DNA of 64,000 nt. Source: an uncultured Actinomycetes bacterium (GTDB lineage: Bacteria; Actinomycetota; Coriobacteriia; Coriobacteriales; Atopobiaceae). The stretch lies in NCBI GenBank assembly GCA_900314685.1, contig OMWE01000003.1, positions 1 to 64,000 of the forward strand. Direction: 5' to 3'. The stretch's first letter is position 1, and each line of letters starts with the position of its first letter. The notes under the pieces were generated by a model that saw only the letters and a list, made by a program, of their open reading frames with translations, ran no database searches and was not told the origin of the DNA. Positions 14,598 through 24,333 of the stretch are shown here, in pieces. Position numbers and translations under genes: made by a program.

Positions 14598-15707
14598 TTA
14601 GGCGTCCGCGCGGCGGATGTCGGCGCCGCGGCGGTTGTCGCCCTTGAGCTCGTGGATGTCCGTGATATCCTGCGTGGTCTCGAGCGCGCCCAGATAGCTG
14701 CCGTCGGCGTCGCGCACGGCGAAGTAGCGGATGAGGATGAAGCGGCCCTTGCGGTGGATCCAGAACTCGTAGGAGTCGCGCTCGCCGCTGCGGAAGTCCT
14801 CAAAGACCTTGTGCACCATGGGCTGGCTCTTTGGCGGGTGGCAGGCGTAGACGTCGCGTCCCAGGCAGCTCTTTGGCCGGGGGAAGACGCGCGCATCGCC
14901 GTGCGAATAAAAACGTGTCTTGTCGTCGGCGTCCACGAAGGTGAGGTCCAGCGGGATGGTGGCAAAGACGGCCTCCAGTTGGGCGATGGTGAATTCGCCG
15001 GTGGACAGGTGGATCTTGGCGCCCTCGGGGACCGTTGCAGCCTCGGAACCCGCGACCACATCTGTGCCCGCGGCCACATCTGAGCCCGCGGCCACATTTG
15101 AGCCCGCGGCCACATCTGAGCCCGCGGCAGCCTCGCCATCGGTGACGGTGGCGTCTGCCTCGTAGGCGGGCGGCTCGTCGATGAAGGAGTAGCCGAACTC
15201 TCCGCTCTCCTGTGCGATCTGCACCCACTCCGCGGCAGTGGGCCTGTCTAGCGCGAGCGGGATGAGGGTGTCTTTCTCCCGAGCCGCCACGTCGGCCATA
15301 GCGTTGGCCGCATCCTCCAACTGGTAGGCGACCGAGCTCAGGTTGTCGGGGGTGGGGGAGGTGCGGGCTCCGTCGAGGAGCGAGGATGCCATCATGAGAT
15401 AGGTGCGGATGTCGTCGTCACGGCCCCACATGGCCTTGGTGATATCGGCGGCGCCGTGCGCCTCGAGATGGGGGAAGAGGAGCTCTTCCTTGCGCTTGTA
15501 GTGGGGGAGCGCCTCGCGGAGGAGGGCGATGTCGCCGGCAAGCTCGTCTGCGGTCTGCGCGGAAGGAGCCTGCAGCGCATACACGGCGCCGATATGGTCT
15601 CGGACCTGGGCGATTGTCTTTTCCGCCTCGGCGTTCTCAGCACGCATGACCCACACGGGATGTCCGGGTCGTGTCTCCGGCTGCGCTTCGGGTTCGCTGA
15701 CTGTCAT
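14598..15707 (-). CDS. DUF438-type protein: hemerythrin-like domain plus PAS domain
   Basis: 369 residues. Residues about 15-165 form a hemerythrin-like helical domain (HPVWVMRAENAEAEK, HYKRKEELLFPHLEAHG). Residues 190-225 are a tandem hexapeptide linker (AAGSDV-type units, five copies, encoded by an 18-bp DNA repeat). The C-terminal PAS domain (FVDADDKTRFYSHG, RPKSCLGRDVYACHPP, EFWIHRKGRFILIRYFAVRD) matches the DUF438/PAS_10 partner domain. Such proteins sense redox, oxygen or a small ligand. AAGGAGC precedes the ATG. It is the middle gene of the EIIA-like/DUF438/YdcF operon. Confidence 0.85.
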   Translation of the reverse strand: MTVSEPEAQPETRPGHPVWVMRAENAEAEKTIAQVRDHIGAVYALQAPSAQTADELAGDIALLREALPHYKRKEELLFPHLEAHGAADITKAMWGRDDDIRTYLMMASSLLDGARTSPTPDNLSSVAYQLEDAANAMADVAAREKDTLIPLALDRPTAAEWVQIAQESGEFGYSFIDEPPAYEADATVTDGEAAAGSDVAAGSNVAAGSDVAAGTDVVAGSEAATVPEGAKIHLSTGEFTIAQLEAVFATIPLDLTFVDADDKTRFYSHGDARVFPRPKSCLGRDVYACHPPKSQPMVHKVFEDFRSGERDSYEFWIHRKGRFILIRYFAVRDADGSYLGALETTQDITDIHELKGDNRRGADIRRADA

Positions 15708-15722
15708 GCGCGCTCCTTGCCG

Positions 15723-16358
15723 CTATTGGCCGACTGGCTCAAATCGCAGGATGGGGACGCCCGCGCGGAAGCGGCGGTGCTCCCAGGGGTCGCGTCCCTC
15801 GGGTTCCATACGAAACTCATTGGTGTTCATCAGGGTCAGCGAGACCAGGTTGTCCTCATGCTCTTGGCTGAGCTTGAAACGGTCCCAGCTGATGAGGGGG
15901 TCACCCATGTGCACCGAGTCGTTCTGCCAGGCGAGCTGGCGGAAGGCGTCGCCCTGATAGCGCTCGGGGTTCTCGCCGACGGTCAGCAGGAGCTGCACCC
16001 CGTCGAAGGTCATGATGCCGATGGCGTTGCGGGTGGGGAGCTGCGCGGTGATGCGGCCGGTCACGGGCGAGAGCAGCATGTCCTGCGTGGGCTGGATTGC
16101 CACGCTGGTCTCCGAGCTGCACACGATGGCGCCGGCCACAGGGGCAAAGATCCTCCCGACCTCCTCGTCCGGCACGTCGAGCGTGATGTAGTCGTGGTCG
16201 GCGTCGCTGCGCGCGTGCGTGTTGTGGTCGATGCGGGCGGTGAGGCCGTCGAGGCGCTCCGCCACGCTGGAGAGGCGGAGGAGGATCCGCCCGGGATCGT
16301 CGAGATACACCTTGTCCATGTACCTCTGGGCGCTCATCGGTGTCTTCTCTTCTGCCAT
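15723..16358 (-). CDS. EIIA(Glc)-fold protein lacking both phosphorylation histidines
   Basis: 211 residues. Residues about 70-175 follow the PTS EIIA(Glc) fold: FAPVAGAIVCSSE, MLLSPVTGRITAQL, NAIGIMTFDGVQLLLTVGEN, GDPLISWD. In true EIIA proteins the two histidines stand in NHAF/HAIGI and in VHFG/IHIG; here these are N111 and T126. Phosphoryl transfer is therefore not expected, and a regulatory or ligand-sensing role is more likely. It heads the operon with DUF438 and YdcF (15-bp gap). The N-terminal 60 residues are helical and unrelated. Confidence 0.75.
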   Translation of the reverse strand: MAEEKTPMSAQRYMDKVYLDDPGRILLRLSSVAERLDGLTARIDHNTHARSDADHDYITLDVPDEEVGRIFAPVAGAIVCSSETSVAIQPTQDMLLSPVTGRITAQLPTRNAIGIMTFDGVQLLLTVGENPERYQGDAFRQLAWQNDSVHMGDPLISWDRFKLSQEHEDNLVSLTLMNTNEFRMEPEGRDPWEHRRFRAGVPILRFEPVGQ

Positions 16359-16632
16359 CTCCGGTCCGTCCGTTCACCCGCAGTTGTTGTTCGCTGTTGC
16401 TGTCCCGCGCCGTTCCATGCTCAGGCACAGTCCATACTACAGCTCCCTTTTACAGGCAATACTCTACCTTGTCGGGACGGGCCGTGTGCTCCGCGGATGG
16501 GAACACTCCAGATTTTGAACCGTTTGGCCCGCCGCACGGTACACGGTCGGCCGACGCGCGATGGGGCGGAGTGTCGGTCATCACTCGCAGAAGTGTTTGC
16601 CCCCGAAGAAGTGCTTACCCTCGAAGGGACGC

Positions 16633-17493
16633 TTACCCTTCGCAGAAGCGCCCCGCCGGGACGTCATCCGGACGCTCGAGACCGGAGAGGTCATAGGCGC
16701 GGGCGTACCGGTCGAAAAGACGGTCGAAGAAGTACGACACGCCGTACGACGCGTAGATGCGATGTAATGCGGGGTCCCAGGGGAGACCCGGCTGACTTGC
16801 GTCAGCGGGGCACAGGGAGAGCACGTCGTCGAAGAGTGAGAGCGACCGGCCGTAGGGCGCCGCGGTCACATAGACCTTGTAGGCCTCGGAGTCGCGGACC
16901 TGTGCTTCTTGGCGGCGCACGAAGGCGCCTGAGGTCGATACGGCCAGGAGCATGTCGTCGGGGCCCAAGGCACGCACCGCGTCCGCAGCCGGGGTCGACT
17001 CGGTGACGAGCTGCACGACCTTGCCCTGGCCGACCATGGCGCGCTGGAATTCGCGCAGCGCCATGCTGGAGGAGTCCGCCGAGAAGAGCATGACCTGGTC
17101 GCAGTCGTGCAGGGACCGTACCAGACCTGCGGCGATGTCGGTCTGCATGAGGGCGTCGATGCCGTCGTAGAGGTCGTCGAGGTCGCGGCGGAGGTCACGG
17201 TTGCCCGCCTGCTCGGCGCGGACGTAGCGCAGGAAGTAGTTGCGGAAGAGGCCGTATTCGCCGGCGCGGGCCTTGATCTCGCTGAAGTTGTCAAAGCCGA
17301 TGGACTGGCAGAAGCGGCGCACGCCCGAGCGCGAGACGAAGCAGACGTCCATCACGTCGTAGATGTTGAGGTCGGCCAGGGAGTCGAAGTGTTCGAGGAA
17401 GTAGCGTGCGAGGGTATAGGACGAATCGTCCCGGTCGTTCTCGTCGTAGACGGCGAGAAGGGACATGAATAGGTTGAGCCTGCCTTCGCGCAT
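16633..17493 (-). CDS. RpiR/MurR-family transcriptional regulator
   Basis: 286 residues from the ATG at 17493, which has GGAGGGG upstream; the frame extends to 17568 without support. The N-terminal HTH_6 domain (TLARYFLEHFDSLADLNIYDVMDVCFVSRSGVRRFCQSIGFDNFSEIK) is followed by a C-terminal SIS-like sugar-phosphate-binding region (VMLFSADSSSMALREFQRAM, LLAVSTSGAFVRRQ). Divergent from the HAD hydrolase at 17686. It may respond to a phosphosugar, but the regulated genes are not evident. Confidence 0.85.
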   Translation of the reverse strand: MREGRLNLFMSLLAVYDENDRDDSSYTLARYFLEHFDSLADLNIYDVMDVCFVSRSGVRRFCQSIGFDNFSEIKARAGEYGLFRNYFLRYVRAEQAGNRDLRRDLDDLYDGIDALMQTDIAAGLVRSLHDCDQVMLFSADSSSMALREFQRAMVGQGKVVQLVTESTPAADAVRALGPDDMLLAVSTSGAFVRRQEAQVRDSEAYKVYVTAAPYGRSLSLFDDVLSLCPADASQPGLPWDPALHRIYASYGVSYFFDRLFDRYARAYDLSGLERPDDVPAGRFCEG

Positions 17494-17569
17494 CGGTCCC
17501 CTCCCCGAGCGTGTGTCTTCCTGCGGGTGCCTGCCTAAGGCTAGCACGGATTTTGCTCCCGCGTGCATA

Positions 17570-17613
17570 ATGAGTGCGTTTGATAGACGGGCTGAGTGCG
17601 TTTGATAGACGGG
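17570..17613. repeat. 22-bp tandem duplication
   Basis: TGAGTGCGTTTGATAGACGGGC occurs twice head to tail between the divergent RpiR and HAD genes. It may reposition a promoter or operator; nothing more can be said. Confidence 0.7.
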
Positions 17614-17685
17614 CGTTCCCGTGCGCTACGATGGGTATGTGTGCTCGACCTGCGAAGAACGACTTGGCCGCTAGACGGGAGCGTC

Positions 17686-18543
17686 ATGATCAAATTCGTC
17701 CTCTCCGACATGGACAACACCCTCATTCCCTTTGGCAACGAGCTCGTCTCGCAGCGCACCATCGACGCCATCCACGCCTGCCAGGAGCAGGGCATCGATG
17801 TGGGGCCCGCGAGCGGGCGCGACCGCGGTGAGCTCTCGAGCTTCTTTGGCGGCGACGCGAGCTGCTACAACACGGGTGTCTTGGTCAACGGCCAGCGCAT
17901 CTACTATCTGGGCGAGATCGTGTACGAGAAGACCCTCCCGCGCGACGAGCTCCGCGCCGTCGAGCGGCTCGTGGCGCCGCTTGAGGGCTGCGCCTTTATC
18001 ACCTACCGCGACAACAACTTCGGCGACTGGGTGGGGGAGCCCCGCGAGCGCCTGGGCGCCATGTACGACCGCTCCTTTATGTGCGGCGGACGCCGCCACG
18101 AGATGCTGCCGGACTACCCCGTGGTCAAGGCCGGCATCGTGTGCCTGGACCCCGGGCGCCTGACGCAGCTCCAGCGGCAGCTGGGCGAGATGTGCCCGGA
18201 CCTGATCTTCCCCAATACCGTGGTCAACTGGATGGACGTGAGCCTGCGCGACTGGAACAAGGGCGACGGCGTCAAGATCCTCCAGCGCGTGCTGGGGCTG
18301 GCCGACGAGGAGGTCTGCGTCTTTGGCGACGCGGACAACGACCTGGGGATGCTCAACGCGGTGCCCAACTCGTGCGCCGTGGCCAACGCCAACGAGAATG
18401 CCGCGCGCGCCGCGCGCTGGCATGTCGGCGCGAGTGCCGACGACGGCGTTGCGATCGCCCTCGAGCAGATTGCGGAGGCCGGTCGCATCTACAACGAGAC
18501 AGGCGAGGACGTCCTGCCTGCCTTTATGCGGAGCGCCGACTAG
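17686..18543 (+). CDS. HAD-superfamily (Cof-type) phosphatase
   Basis: 285 residues from the ATG at 17686. Motif I is SDMDNTLI, the threonine of motif II is replaced by ASGRDR-type sequence, and motif IV is FGDADNDLGML, so it is a Cof-like (class IIB) phosphatase of sugar phosphates or related small molecules. The NWMDVSLRDWNKGDGVKILQ segment is the typical cap-to-core link. It lies divergent from an RpiR regulator and its stop overlaps the convergent tyrosine phosphatase gene by 4 bp. Confidence 0.88.
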   Translation: MIKFVLSDMDNTLIPFGNELVSQRTIDAIHACQEQGIDVGPASGRDRGELSSFFGGDASCYNTGVLVNGQRIYYLGEIVYEKTLPRDELRAVERLVAPLEGCAFITYRDNNFGDWVGEPRERLGAMYDRSFMCGGRRHEMLPDYPVVKAGIVCLDPGRLTQLQRQLGEMCPDLIFPNTVVNWMDVSLRDWNKGDGVKILQRVLGLADEEVCVFGDADNDLGMLNAVPNSCAVANANENAARAARWHVGASADDGVAIALEQIAEAGRIYNETGEDVLPAFMRSAD

Positions 18544-19310
18544 CCGAGGAGGTGACGGCGCGCGGCCTCGAGCTGGGCCTTGCTCACGCCCGCGTCGGTC
18601 AGGTAGCTGCGCACGGACCCATAGGTGTCGATGAGCCGGTCGTAGACGGTCGATATGGCGGTGATGCGGTCTGCGAGGTCCTGGCGCACCTTGTGGCGCG
18701 CGTCGCCCGCGCCGGCGAAGATGGCGGCGTTGACCTCGCCCAGGTAGCCGAAGGAGTACGCGTAGTCCGCGACCACGACGTCGCGCGCCACGTCGCAGAG
18801 GCCCAGGAGCAGCATGGCCGTCACGCCCGTGCGGTCCATGCCCGCGGCGCAGTGGAACAGCACGCAGCAGTCGGCCGGCGCGGTCGCGAAGTAGTCGAAG
18901 ATCTCGCAGATGGCATCGCGGTTTGCCAGCATGGTGAAGTAGTTGGAGGCCAGGTAGCCGCCCGCGTTGTCGGGGCGGTCCAGCTTGGGGTCCGAGAGGT
19001 CGAAGTCGTAGAGCTGGACATTCTTGTACTCCACGCCCGGCAGGGTCGGGAGGATGCCGTCTCCGCCGCCCACCTCGAGCTCGCCACGCAGGTCGAGCAC
19101 GCGGCGCACGCCGTATGAGGACCGCAGGTATTCGGCGTCCTGACGCGAGAGGCCGAGTATGCCGCCGGAGCGCAAGTAGCGGTGGTTGCGCGTGCGGCCA
19201 TAGGGGGTGTCGTAGCCGCCCAGCTCGCGTACGTTGTAGCCGGAAGTCAGGTTGACGATGCCCTTGACGTCGCCCTGGCGGGCCGGTTTTGATTTCCTGA
19301 ACCAGAACAC
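18540..19310 (-). CDS. protein-tyrosine phosphatase, Y_phosphatase3 type
   Basis: 256 residues from a GTG at 19310 (GAGAGG upstream). The N-terminal NLTSGYNVRELGGY and YLRSGGILGLS are typical of the family. The catalytic P-loop is HCAAGMDRTG, an exact HCxxGxxR, so the enzyme should be active on phosphotyrosine, phosphoserine or phosphoinositides. No signal peptide. It overlaps the 3' end of the HAD gene tail to tail. Confidence 0.88.
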   Translation of the reverse strand: MFWFRKSKPARQGDVKGIVNLTSGYNVRELGGYDTPYGRTRNHRYLRSGGILGLSRQDAEYLRSSYGVRRVLDLRGELEVGGGDGILPTLPGVEYKNVQLYDFDLSDPKLDRPDNAGGYLASNYFTMLANRDAICEIFDYFATAPADCCVLFHCAAGMDRTGVTAMLLLGLCDVARDVVVADYAYSFGYLGEVNAAIFAGAGDARHKVRQDLADRITAISTVYDRLIDTYGSVRSYLTDAGVSKAQLEAARRHLLG

Positions 19311-19466
19311 GTGCCGTTTCCTCTCTTGCGGTGCGCGTGCGCGTATCTAGAGGGTACCGCATTTTGGCGCGTATAGCCGTATGGCGGACCGGTCTTGTCA
19401 TTCGCAGCTCCGCGGGTGGTCGGACGGGTTACCCTAGGGGAAAGTGCGCATGCGGAGGGAGGCTCC

Positions 19467-20567
19467 ATGGATGGGAAGCGTCGGACGATAGGTGATACCG
19501 AGATGCGACGAGCCGATACCGCTCATGCTGATCGAGAGGCCGTAGATGACCGGGCGGAGGTGCGGCACGACGAGCTCGCGGATGAGTTGACAGACATGGG
19601 AGCTATGTCAAATTTGAAGAAAAACAAGGCGCTCTATACGGTGGTTGTCATCGCCGCGGTCCTTGCGCTGTCGCTCGTCTCTGCGATTCCCCTGGCAAAC
19701 CATTTCGGCAGTCCGGAGACATACTCCGGGATAATAGCGTCGCTGGATAAGAAGGCCGAGAACGTCACCGCCCTCACGGCTGCGTCTGCGACGGCGTCGG
19801 GTCTCATCACCCTGGTCCCGGGGGACGGGGGCAGTACCATCGCCGAGAAGCTCGCGGATATCAGCGTCGACTTCGCGGTCGTGCTTGCCGCCATCTACCT
19901 CGAGAAATACCTGCTCACGATATTCGGTGTGGCCAGCTTCCGCATCCTTTTTCCCGCCGGCTTTGTGACGTTGGCGGGGGTATTCCTGACCGGGCAAGAC
20001 TCGCGCTGGCGCCATGTGTGGGGGCAGCTCGCGTTCAAGTTTCTCGTCTTTGCGCTGGCCGCCGCCGTCGTGGTCCCGGCCAGCGTGACGGTGTCCGATC
20101 TCGTCGAGCAGACCTACCAGGACGACATCGATGCCGCCAAGTCCGTTGTGTCGACCAGTGAGGCTACGGCGGGCAGCACGGCTACCGATCAGGGCAGTGC
20201 CGCGGATGGTTCCGCGGATGGCACCGAGTCCACGGATGATTCCGGGCAGGACAGCACGGGCGATCGAGGCAACGGGGTATTGGATTGGCTGCAAAAGGCG
20301 GGAAGCGCTATCTCCGATGCGGCGACGGATGCTACCAACGCGGTGTCGAGCGGCACCTCAGAGCTCGTTGAATCCGCCAAGGAGACGCTCAACCGCATGG
20401 TCGAGGCACTGGTTGTGGCCATCGTGACCGATTGCGTGATCCCCATCCTTGTGTTCGTCTTCTTTGTGTGGCTGTGCAAGATGATCCTGGGCATAGACGT
20501 CGACCTGGGCGCCGGTGTCAGTGCGGCAAAGGCCGGCGCGCACAAAGTGCGCAACGCTCGTGCATGA
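19467..20567 (+). CDS. multi-pass membrane protein of unknown function
   Basis: 366 residues from the ATG at 19467, with GGAGGGAGG upstream. The first 60 residues are charged and soluble. Transmembrane segments follow ([58 protein letters not shown]), then an extracellular Ser/Thr/Asp/Gly-rich region and a last segment near the C-terminus ([19 protein letters not shown]). I do not recognise the family. It is a single-gene unit ahead of asnA, ended by a hairpin at 20603. Confidence 0.7.
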   Translation: MDGKRRTIGDTEMRRADTAHADREAVDDRAEVRHDELADELTDMGAMSNLKKNKALYTVVVIAAVLALSLVSAIPLANHFGSPETYSGIIASLDKKAENVTALTAASATASGLITLVPGDGGSTIAEKLADISVDFAVVLAAIYLEKYLLTIFGVASFRILFPAGFVTLAGVFLTGQDSRWRHVWGQLAFKFLVFALAAAVVVPASVTVSDLVEQTYQDDIDAAKSVVSTSEATAGSTATDQGSAADGSADGTESTDDSGQDSTGDRGNGVLDWLQKAGSAISDAATDATNAVSSGTSELVESAKETLNRMVEALVVAIVTDCVIPILVFVFFVWLCKMILGIDVDLGAGVSAAKAGAHKVRNARA

Positions 20568-20602
20568 TGCCGCGCGCATTATCAATTTGCTAACGGCTGG
20601 AG

Positions 20603-20638
20603 ATTGTCGCTGCCTTTGGACACAAGGGCAGCGACAAT
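20603..20638 (+). terminator. 12-bp hairpin between the membrane gene and asnA
   Basis: ATTGTCGCTGCC and GGCAGCGACAAT are perfect complements around a 12-nt loop. A T-run (CTCTTTTT) comes only about 25 nt later, so this may be a terminator for the upstream gene or part of the asnA leader. It lacks T-box or other riboswitch signatures. Confidence 0.45.
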
Positions 20639-20724
20639 ACATCTCACGACTATCCGTTTGCTCTTTTTCACACGACGCATGCCCTGTACGGCGTATGCGA
20701 CAAGACACGCGAGGAGTGCCGAAT

Positions 20725-21732
20725 ATGAGTCTTTACCTGCCTGAGAACTACGACGCCCGGATGTCCGTCCGCGAGACGGAGGAGGCGATCAAGTACATCC
20801 GCGACACCTTCCAGCGCGAGCTCGGCCGCGAGATGAACCTCTCGCGCGTCTCTGCCCCGCTCTTCGTCGAGCGCAGCACCGGCCTCAACGACAACCTCAA
20901 CGGCGTGGAGCGCCCCGTGTCGTTCGACGTGCCCTGGGAGCCGGACGAGACCGTCGAGGTCGTCCAGTCCCTGGCCAAGTGGAAGCGCATGGCGCTGGGC
21001 AAGTACGGCTTTGCGCCTGGCGAGGGCCTCTACACCAACATGAACGCCATCCGCCGCGACGAGGAGCTCGACAACCTCCACTCCTGCTACGTGGACCAGT
21101 GGGACTGGGAGCGCGTGATCACCCGCGACCAGCGCACGCCCGAGTACCTGCGCGCCACGGCGGCCGAGGTCTTCCGCATCGTCAAGCACATGCAGCACGA
21201 GGTCTGGTACAAGTACCCCGACGCCTTCTACCGCCTGCCCGACAGGATGCATTACATCGACAGCGAGGCGCTGCTCCAGATGTACCCGGACCTCTCGACC
21301 CAGGAGCGCGAGAACGAGATCTGCAAGCTCTACGGCTGCGTCTTCGTCATGAAGATCGGCGACAAGCTCTCAAACGGCGAGCCCCACGACGGCCGTGCGC
21401 CCGACTACGACGACTGGCAGCTCAACGGCGACATCCTCTTCTGGTACGAGCCCCTGCAGCGTGCGCTCGAGATCTCCAGCATGGGCATCCGCGTGGATGC
21501 TGCGGCGCTGCACTCCCAGCTCGCGAAGGCCGGCTGCGAGGAGCGCGCGTCGCTGCCCTACCACCGGATGGTCCTCGGCGACGAGCTGCCCCTCACCATC
21601 GGCGGCGGCATCGGCCAGTCCCGCCTCTGCATGCTCCTGCTCGGCCGTGTGCACGTGGGCGAGGTGCAGGCGTCCATCTGGCCGGCGGACATGATCGAGG
21701 CCTGCGAGGCGCACAACGTGCACTTGCTGTAG
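20725..21732 (+). CDS. asnA: aspartate-ammonia ligase (asparagine synthetase A)
   Basis: 335 residues, the normal AsnA length. It makes asparagine from aspartate, ammonia and ATP in the cytoplasm. Family features: [32 protein letters not shown] near the start, [20 protein letters not shown] and the C-terminal class II synthetase motif [16 protein letters not shown]. The ATG at 20725 follows GAGGAG. The next gene begins 14 bp downstream. Confidence 0.95.
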   Translation: MSLYLPENYDARMSVRETEEAIKYIRDTFQRELGREMNLSRVSAPLFVERSTGLNDNLNGVERPVSFDVPWEPDETVEVVQSLAKWKRMALGKYGFAPGEGLYTNMNAIRRDEELDNLHSCYVDQWDWERVITRDQRTPEYLRATAAEVFRIVKHMQHEVWYKYPDAFYRLPDRMHYIDSEALLQMYPDLSTQERENEICKLYGCVFVMKIGDKLSNGEPHDGRAPDYDDWQLNGDILFWYEPLQRALEISSMGIRVDAAALHSQLAKAGCEERASLPYHRMVLGDELPLTIGGGIGQSRLCMLLLGRVHVGEVQASIWPADMIEACEAHNVHLL

Positions 21733-21746
21733 GCGAGGCGGTTCTT

Positions 21747-22481
21747 ATGCCCCAGGGGCACGGATATCTACAGCAAGCGTTTGAGCTGCTCCTCGACAGT
21801 CTCTCCGGTGTCGTGGAGAGGACGGTCGTCACGCTGGGCGCATCGACCGCGTGGGATCTGGTCTATGCCATCTATATGCTCGTTGCGGGCGATTTCCTCG
21901 CCGGCGGCAAGCCCATGCACCTGGTAGGCTCGTATTATCTGTCGCTGGCCCTCCTGAGCGCCGTGCTGACTGCCGGCCTCTCACGCACCAAAGACATCCC
22001 GTCCCCGCGCGACCGCCTGCGCCGACAGGCGCTGGTCGCCATCGCCGCCGGCGTCATGCTCCTCGGGGTCAACGCGACGGTGGCGGGCCTTGTCGGCCGT
22101 CTGAGCATGGGCTGGATGGACAGGGGCGTCGGCATGGTGAGGTTTTCCGTGATGGCGCTCTATTCCGCGGTTGCGTTGTATCTGGCTGTCTCCGGTTGGC
22201 GCCGGTACGGGTCCCACCCGAGCCCGATCATCGTGGCGGCAAAGGGCGTGAGCCTGTGCAAGGTGGAGATGACGATCCTCTTTCTGATGCTGACGGCGGC
22301 CTATACATTCGGCGGCAAGGACGGCTCTCCCGTCGAGTTTCTGGTGGACATCACGGCCCGTTACCTCGGGTGGCTGGTGGCCGTGATGACCTTCACGATC
22401 GCGGTGTGGACAATCGGCAAAAACGTGCGGGTACTTCTTCGCATGAGACGGGACGGCGGTACCGACGATGACGCTACTTGA
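21747..22481 (+). CDS. membrane protein of unknown function
   Basis: 244 residues with six or so hydrophobic segments (VYAIYMLVAGDFLAGG, YYLSLALLSAVLTAGL, LVAIAAGVMLLGVNATVAGLV, VMALYSAVALYLAVSGW, MTILFLMLTAAYTFGG, WLVAVMTFTIAVWTIG). Each is short and evenly spaced. I do not recognise the family. The gene begins 14 bp after asnA and overlaps the Mbeg1-like gene by 14 bp, so it is translationally coupled to the latter. Confidence 0.65.
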   Translation: MPQGHGYLQQAFELLLDSLSGVVERTVVTLGASTAWDLVYAIYMLVAGDFLAGGKPMHLVGSYYLSLALLSAVLTAGLSRTKDIPSPRDRLRRQALVAIAAGVMLLGVNATVAGLVGRLSMGWMDRGVGMVRFSVMALYSAVALYLAVSGWRRYGSHPSPIIVAAKGVSLCKVEMTILFLMLTAAYTFGGKDGSPVEFLVDITARYLGWLVAVMTFTIAVWTIGKNVRVLLRMRRDGGTDDDAT

Positions 22482-24195
22482 GTATGTGCGCGACTGCTGC
22501 GGCGACACCCTTGCCGAACGGCCTTTTTGCGAGGCCGACAATCTCGCGATAGCGCAGATCAGCTATCTCGAGCTCGCGCGTTGCGTCCCGGCGCTCGGGG
22601 CGGGGACGGTGAGCATCCGCGAGGCCTGGCACCGCTATGTGGAGACCTACGACCGCGACTATATTTACAGCCTGTCCGGGGTGGGAATACCGCTCGCGCC
22701 TTTTGTGCTGCAGGGCATGGCAAAAAGCCCGCGATTCGGGGACGCGCGCATCGGAGGGTTTTCGCGCATCGCGTCTGACGAGCGTCACGAGCAGTTCGCG
22801 GCGCTCTACGTCACGCTGTCCGACGGCACGACGTATGTGGCCTACCGGGGGACCGACTCGTCGTTTGCGGGATGGCGCGAGGACCTCATGCTGAGCTACG
22901 AGGTGGTGCCGGCGCAGATTGACGCGCGCGACTATCTGCAAAGGGCCGCGAAGCAATGCGCGGGCCCCCTCATGGTCGGCGGGCATTCCAAGGGCGGCAA
23001 CCTGGCTGCATATGCCGCTGCGTACGCCACCAAAGACGTGCGCTCGCGCATCACAGACGTCTGGTGCAACGACTCTCCCGGATTCGAGCGGCTGGTGGCG
23101 GATTTCGGACGCCTGCAGGAGGTCGCGCCGCTCACGCACTTCTTCACTCCCGCATACAGCGTGGTCGGCGGACTGATGGAGCACATCGCTACCCCGGAGG
23201 TCGTGGTCTCGGACGACGTGGGCATCTTGCAGCATGGGATGACAGGATGGGAGCTGACGGGGGACGGGGCGCTGGTGCGTGCCCAACGGGTCAGTCCCGA
23301 GGCACTGCGCATCGGCGGGCTCTTTGACAAGCTCCTCAAGAATCGGGACCTTGCCGGTCGAGAGTCGTATGTCTCGGATGTCTTCGGCGCGCTCGCGGCA
23401 ACCGGTGCCACGACATTCGACGAGCTGGCGGCTATGGGGCCTGCGGGGATCGAGTCTGTCGTCTCCCACTTGAGCGGGGTCGACAAGGATTCGCGCGACA
23501 CGACGCGCGACCTCCTCTTCTCGTTGCTCAGCGAGATGCTGGACTCCTCGGTCTCGAACCTTGTGGGCAAGCCGACCTCGGCTGCCCAGACCCCGGGCGA
23601 CGACCTGTCTGTCGAGGAGATGGAACGGCACCGTGCCCGCAAGCGCCGCGCACAGGACCGTATGGCGCCGATCAACGCGGTGCGGGCTGTCCTCGCGAGC
23701 GACGCGCTGCGCAACTACGCGACCCTGGGCTGCGGCTTGGTCGTGCTCGCCAATGCGGGTCGCACTGCTCCCGTCGTTGCCTACCTGCTGGTGATCGCCG
23801 TAGCGGTGTACTCGGTCTTTCTGCTCGCCCGGTATTTCACGGCGTTGCGCCGCGGGACCGATGCGGATGTCGAGGACCTGCTTGTCGGCGTGATCACGGC
23901 GGTGCCGGCGATCGCCGTGCTCTTCTTCAGGGTGGCCGTCACCGCGGTGTACAACCTGCTCATCGCCGGAGCCCTGCTCGCGTGGGGCATCGCGCTGTTG
24001 CGCCGATTGCACCTCACCAGCGGGACGGAATTCCTCGCCGCGCTAAAGCGCCCGCTGACATGGAACGCCCTCCTGGCCATCGGCTTTAGCCTGGTGATCA
24101 TAGCCGACCCGACAGACCTCACGCATTGGCTGCTCGCCGTGACGGGCGTGTATGTGGCCGCCCAGGGGATTTGGGGCCTCGTCCGTCAGCGATAG
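22468..24195 (+). CDS. Mbeg1-like (DUF2974) alpha/beta-hydrolase with membrane domain
   Basis: 575 residues. The N-terminal half is a lipase-like alpha/beta hydrolase: YVAYRGTDSSFAGWRED, then the nucleophile elbow GGHSKGGNLAAY (G-H-S-K-G), and DSPGF near the active-site Asp region. This is the pattern of Mbeg1-like/DUF2974 hydrolases of gut Actinobacteria and Firmicutes. The C-terminal part has four or five transmembrane segments (TLGCGLVVLANAG to LTHWLLAVTGVYVAAQGIW), which makes it a membrane-bound hydrolase; the membrane half may be a special feature. Substrate unknown. Confidence 0.85.
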   Translation: MTLLEYVRDCCGDTLAERPFCEADNLAIAQISYLELARCVPALGAGTVSIREAWHRYVETYDRDYIYSLSGVGIPLAPFVLQGMAKSPRFGDARIGGFSRIASDERHEQFAALYVTLSDGTTYVAYRGTDSSFAGWREDLMLSYEVVPAQIDARDYLQRAAKQCAGPLMVGGHSKGGNLAAYAAAYATKDVRSRITDVWCNDSPGFERLVADFGRLQEVAPLTHFFTPAYSVVGGLMEHIATPEVVVSDDVGILQHGMTGWELTGDGALVRAQRVSPEALRIGGLFDKLLKNRDLAGRESYVSDVFGALAATGATTFDELAAMGPAGIESVVSHLSGVDKDSRDTTRDLLFSLLSEMLDSSVSNLVGKPTSAAQTPGDDLSVEEMERHRARKRRAQDRMAPINAVRAVLASDALRNYATLGCGLVVLANAGRTAPVVAYLLVIAVAVYSVFLLARYFTALRRGTDADVEDLLVGVITAVPAIAVLFFRVAVTAVYNLLIAGALLAWGIALLRRLHLTSGTEFLAALKRPLTWNALLAIGFSLVIIADPTDLTHWLLAVTGVYVAAQGIWGLVRQR

Positions 24196-24333
24196 CCGCT
24201 TGTGCCAAAGTGGTGCCGAAGTGGTGCTGGAGCCGCGGCTGCCGACCGTGCTGCGACTGCCGACCGACGCAGCTGGTGCCGAGCGATGCAGCGGACGCCG
24301 GGCAAACGTTCAAGGCAAATGGAGGGAACGGAC

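Noticed and set aside
17671..19401. 576-residue minus-strand frame across the HAD and tyrosine phosphatase genes
   Set aside because: It is out of frame with both genes and Arg/Pro/His-rich; the two genes have clear motifs in their own frames.
20568..20724. T-box or other riboswitch upstream of asnA
   Set aside because: Only one 12-bp hairpin is seen; no T-box core sequence or specifier loop pattern.
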